Assembly (NCBI GenBank): GCA_036745245.1
Contig: DAIOGN010000149.1
Span: forward strand, 1-7,070
Direction of reading: 5' to 3'
DNA: 7,070 bases
Source: DAIOGN01 sp036745245
Lineage (GTDB): Bacteria; Zixibacteria; MSB-5A5; JAUVRN01
Below, one piece after another: positions 5,573 to 7,070 of the stretch. Positions within the stretch are counted from its first letter, which is position 1. Every line of letters begins with the position of its first letter. Position numbers and translations under genes: made by a program. The notes beneath the pieces were generated by a model that saw only the letters and a program-made list of their open reading frames with translations, made no database searches and was not told the origin of the DNA.

Positions 5573-6604
5573 ATGACGTTCCGCCTGGACGTGTCGCCTC
5601 TGGCGTTTCAGAAGATCGGGATACTCCCCGACCCTGAAAAAGAACGGAGGAAAAAAGAAGAAGAGGCCCGCGCTCAGAGGGCCTCGCTTGGTGCCGACAT
5701 AAGCGCGTCCCTGGCGCCCTTTGATCCTGCGTCCAGTATGGGTATGGGAGAGGGGCCCATGAGTCGCCCGGCCCAGTCACCGCAGTTCGGGGGGGATTTC
5801 TTAAACGCTGGCGGAAGCCCGGGGCAGTTGATCGACCTCATCCGTGGAATGCAGCCGGCCGACCGGGACGCCTACGAGGAAGCCTTTAAGCGGGCGCTCA
5901 ATAACATCATCGTCAAAGGTGAGCGCATCGAAGATCAGATGCCGGTACTCATCCCGGCCCTGAATGATCGCTTCAAGGTGGCGAAGCCGAAGACGGCGAT
6001 TGAAGCTGCCAAGGGAGCGTTGTCACCCGAGGACGCTACGCGAGCGGCGCGCATCGAGATGGGGCTTGAACCGAAGACTGGGCCGCCTCCAAGTCCGATT
6101 GACACGGCGGAGCGGGATCTGTCACCCGAGGATGCTAAGAGGGCTGCGCGTATTCGTGCGGGCCTCGAGCCGAAGCCCGGAGGCGACAAGGCGGCAACGT
6201 CGCCCGAAGAGCAGTTCATGGCGGACGTGAGGGCCATTCTCCCGAGCATCGACAAGATGGAATACGGCAAGGGGCCGGGCGGTGAGATTGTGATAACTGG
6301 AGTGTTGACGGACGATCAGCGCTTCCAGAAGGCCGTTCTTAAGGCGCAAGAGATGCGCGGTTTAGCCAGAAACGCCGGGGTTTTCCAGGGGCCACCTGCT
6401 CCGGTCGCAGGGGCGGGCTTGGCCTCCCCCGCCGCGGTCCCTGCAACCCCGACCAACGAGACACGGGATCAAGTCGATATCCTGAACGCCGCAGAGGAAA
6501 TGCAGGCGTCCGGGATTGACGTCACAGAAGCCGACCTGGCCGACCCGCAGTTCATGGAAGTGTACCGCCGCTGGAAGGAGACTCAGGGTGCCCTCGTACC
6601 GTGA
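5573..6604 (+). CDS. 343-residue protein with a duplicated LSPEDA motif, putative virion/ejection protein
   Basis: ATG 5573 follows the previous stop after three bases. No close ribosome binding site is seen (GGAGG at 5552-5556 is 16 nt away), so coupling is likely. Residues about 21-36 are a highly charged helix (DPEKERRKKEEEARAQR). A flexible Pro/Gly/Met-rich linker follows, and then a helical region (SPGQLIDLIRGMQPADRDAY...). Residues 149-170 and 182-203 are two copies of LSPEDA[TK]RAARI-x-x-GLEPK. A mixed domain (about 210-262, FMADVRAILPSIDKMEYG...EIVITGVLTDDQRFQKAV) precedes an Ala/Pro linker and a C-terminal acidic segment with a DVTEADLADPQFMEVYRRW helix. There is no enzyme motif. The layout of short helices joined by disordered linkers suits a scaffold-like or ejection protein. 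Function unknown. Confidence 0.6.
   Translation: MTFRLDVSPLAFQKIGILPDPEKERRKKEEEARAQRASLGADISASLAPFDPASSMGMGEGPMSRPAQSPQFGGDFLNAGGSPGQLIDLIRGMQPADRDAYEEAFKRALNNIIVKGERIEDQMPVLIPALNDRFKVAKPKTAIEAAKGALSPEDATRAARIEMGLEPKTGPPPSPIDTAERDLSPEDAKRAARIRAGLEPKPGGDKAATSPEEQFMADVRAILPSIDKMEYGKGPGGEIVITGVLTDDQRFQKAVLKAQEMRGLARNAGVFQGPPAPVAGAGLASPAAVPATPTNETRDQVDILNAAEEMQASGIDVTEADLADPQFMEVYRRWKETQGALVP
6017..6181 (+). repeat. Two copies of a 22-codon module, period 99 bases
   Basis: Copies are at 6017-6082 and 6116-6181. Both encode LSPEDA[TK]RAARI-x-x-GLEPK-x-G, with many synonymous differences (TTGTCACCCGAGGAC against CTGTCACCCGAGGAT). This indicates an old duplication held by selection on the protein. 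Confidence 0.85.
6575..6580 (+). promoter_or_regulatory. Ribosome binding site that fixes a GTG start at 6588
   Basis: AAGGAG lies 7 nt before GTG 6588-6590, inside the 3' end of the upstream gene. The in-frame ATG at 6516 has no comparable site and would add residues that read as a frame shadow. Confidence 0.75.
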
Positions 6605-6869
6605 GCTAAAGGCCAGCATGGGGCTTGCTGAGCCGCAGGCGGCCCGAACCTCGTACCAGTCGTTAAAGGCTTCCTTGGGGCTGGGAATGGCCCCAAACCC
6701 CCAGCCCGTACCGAACGCGCCGGGGTCGACGCTCACGCAGTCGATTGCTCCGGTGGACACACCGACGGCCACCAACGACATCTTTGTTGGGCGCGGCACG
6801 ATGGCGCCAGGTATCAGCGCGCAGCCGCGGGGGCCGAAGATGACCATTCCGAGCGTCCGGGATGGGTGA
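6588..6869 (+). CDS. 93-residue Pro-rich protein with a duplicated SYxxLKASxGL motif, unknown function
   Basis: The GTG start with AAGGAG gives 93 residues and a 17-base overlap with the upstream gene. The N-terminus contains two copies of S-Y-x-x-L-K-A-S-[ML]-G-L, at residues 3-13 and 22-32 (period 19). The rest is Pro/Thr/Gly-rich and probably disordered (MAPNPQPVPNAPGS, APVDTPTATNDIFVGRG) and ends KMTIPSVRDG. The stop overlaps the next start (GTGA at 6866-6869). There is no membrane segment or catalytic motif, and I do not recognise the family. A short structural linker or partner of the following large gene product is possible. Confidence 0.65.
   Translation: MPSYRELKASMGLAEPQAARTSYQSLKASLGLGMAPNPQPVPNAPGSTLTQSIAPVDTPTATNDIFVGRGTMAPGISAQPRGPKMTIPSVRDG
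6594..6683 (+). repeat. Two copies of an 11-codon module, period 57 bases
   Basis: The copies at 6594-6626 and 6651-6683 share 23 of 33 bases by hand alignment, starting with identical TCGTACC. The encoded peptides are SYRELKASMGL and SYQSLKASLGL. Confidence 0.8.
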
Positions 6870-7070
6870 AGGCGCTGGACCCCGCAGTGGCGTTCACAGG
6901 GTCGGCGGTAGAGGCATTTGCAAGGCCAGCGGAGGCCATCACGCGGCCATTCGTGGGTGGGATTGAAGAAGGGCTCGAAAGCGTCAGCCCTGGCTTCGGA
7001 AGAGCCAAGGCCCAGCACCCAATCGCATCCAGTCTTGGTGAATTGGCCGGGTCGTTGCCGCTTGTCGAAG
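6866..7070 (+). CDS. 5' end of a further gene, putative large internal virion protein (3' end outside window)
   Basis: From GTG 6866, which overlaps the previous TGA as GTGA, the frame is open for 68 codons to the window end. The product begins MKALDPAVAFTGSAVEAFAR and continues with PAEAITRPFVGGIEEGLESV, then HPIASSLGELAGSLPLVE. It is Ala/Gly-rich and amphipathic and not a Sec signal. The phrase HPIASSLGELAGSL resembles stretches I associate with very large phage ejection proteins, so this could be the start of a long multi-domain internal virion protein, but too little is visible to be sure. The frame also stays open upstream of 6866, inside the previous gene; the chosen start rests on the four-base overlap typical of this cluster. 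GGGATGG just before it is a poor ribosome binding site. Confidence 0.5.
   Translation, partial: MKALDPAVAFTGSAVEAFARPAEAITRPFVGGIEEGLESVSPGFGRAKAQHPIASSLGELAGSLPLVE

Noticed and set aside
5645..5660. GGAGG followed by A6 and GAAGAAG as a programmed frameshift site
   Set aside because: Zero-frame codons are AGG AAA AAA GAA, which does not fit the X XXY YYZ pattern, and the -1 frame stops after about 15 codons; it simply encodes a Lys/Glu helix.
6862..6966. ATG at 6862 as the next gene start
   Set aside because: That frame gives only 34 residues of Gly/His/Arg-rich sequence and then stops, while the GTG at 6866 opens a frame that continues to the window end.
6362..7018. Reverse-strand frame of 218 codons near the window end
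   Set aside because: It overlaps three + strand genes linked by stop/start overlaps and repeats; its composition is that of an antisense shadow.

Overview
The window reads as the virion-morphogenesis part of an uncultured tailed-phage (or prophage) genome. The sequence is GC-rich, every credible gene lies on the + strand, genes are packed with 1-4 nt stop/start overlaps, and no host metabolic gene, tRNA, rRNA, CRISPR array or insertion sequence is visible. The gene order resembles that of a short-tailed (T7-like) phage: capsid-like end, a probable hairpin terminator, a small protein, head-tail adaptor, a second adaptor-like protein, a large tail nozzle/propeller-type protein, and then several small Ala/Gly/Pro-rich or repeat-bearing proteins where ejection (internal virion) proteins normally lie. 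The host cannot be named from the sequence. Sec-type signal peptides and Asp-Ser/Thr-rich tail-protein sequence point to a bacterial host, but this is inference.

Layout. 1-437 is the 3' end of a virion gene, probably the major capsid protein. 438-541 is a short gap with a strong GC hairpin (493-522) and a good ribosome binding site. From 542 to the window end there is one continuous block of overlapping or abutting genes: a CxxC/CxxC zinc-ribbon plus coiled-coil protein (542-1006), adaptor 1 (1006-1659), adaptor-like protein 2 with a signal peptide (1656-2333), an 872-residue tail protein with a signal peptide (2330-4948), a roughly 73-residue protein made largely of a threefold LVxLNxAL repeat (4908-5129), an Ala/Gly-rich 147-residue protein (5126-5569), a 343-residue protein with a duplicated LSPEDAxRAARI motif (5573-6604), a 93-residue protein with a duplicated SYxxLKASxGL motif (6588-6869, GTG start), and the first 68 codons of a further gene that runs off the window (6866-7070, GTG start).

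How they may work together. The capsid gene is set apart from the rest by a hairpin, as T7 gene 10 is by its terminator, which would allow high capsid and lower tail expression. The two adaptors and the nozzle would build the portal-to-tail connector. The repeat-bearing proteins that follow sit where DNA-ejection proteins are encoded. Two features stand out. First, two adjacent connector/tail genes each carry a Sec-type signal peptide placed just ahead of the point where the family-like sequence begins. Second, three of the genes that follow each contain their own short internal tandem motif. No homology search could be run, so family assignments rest on pattern recognition and gene order.
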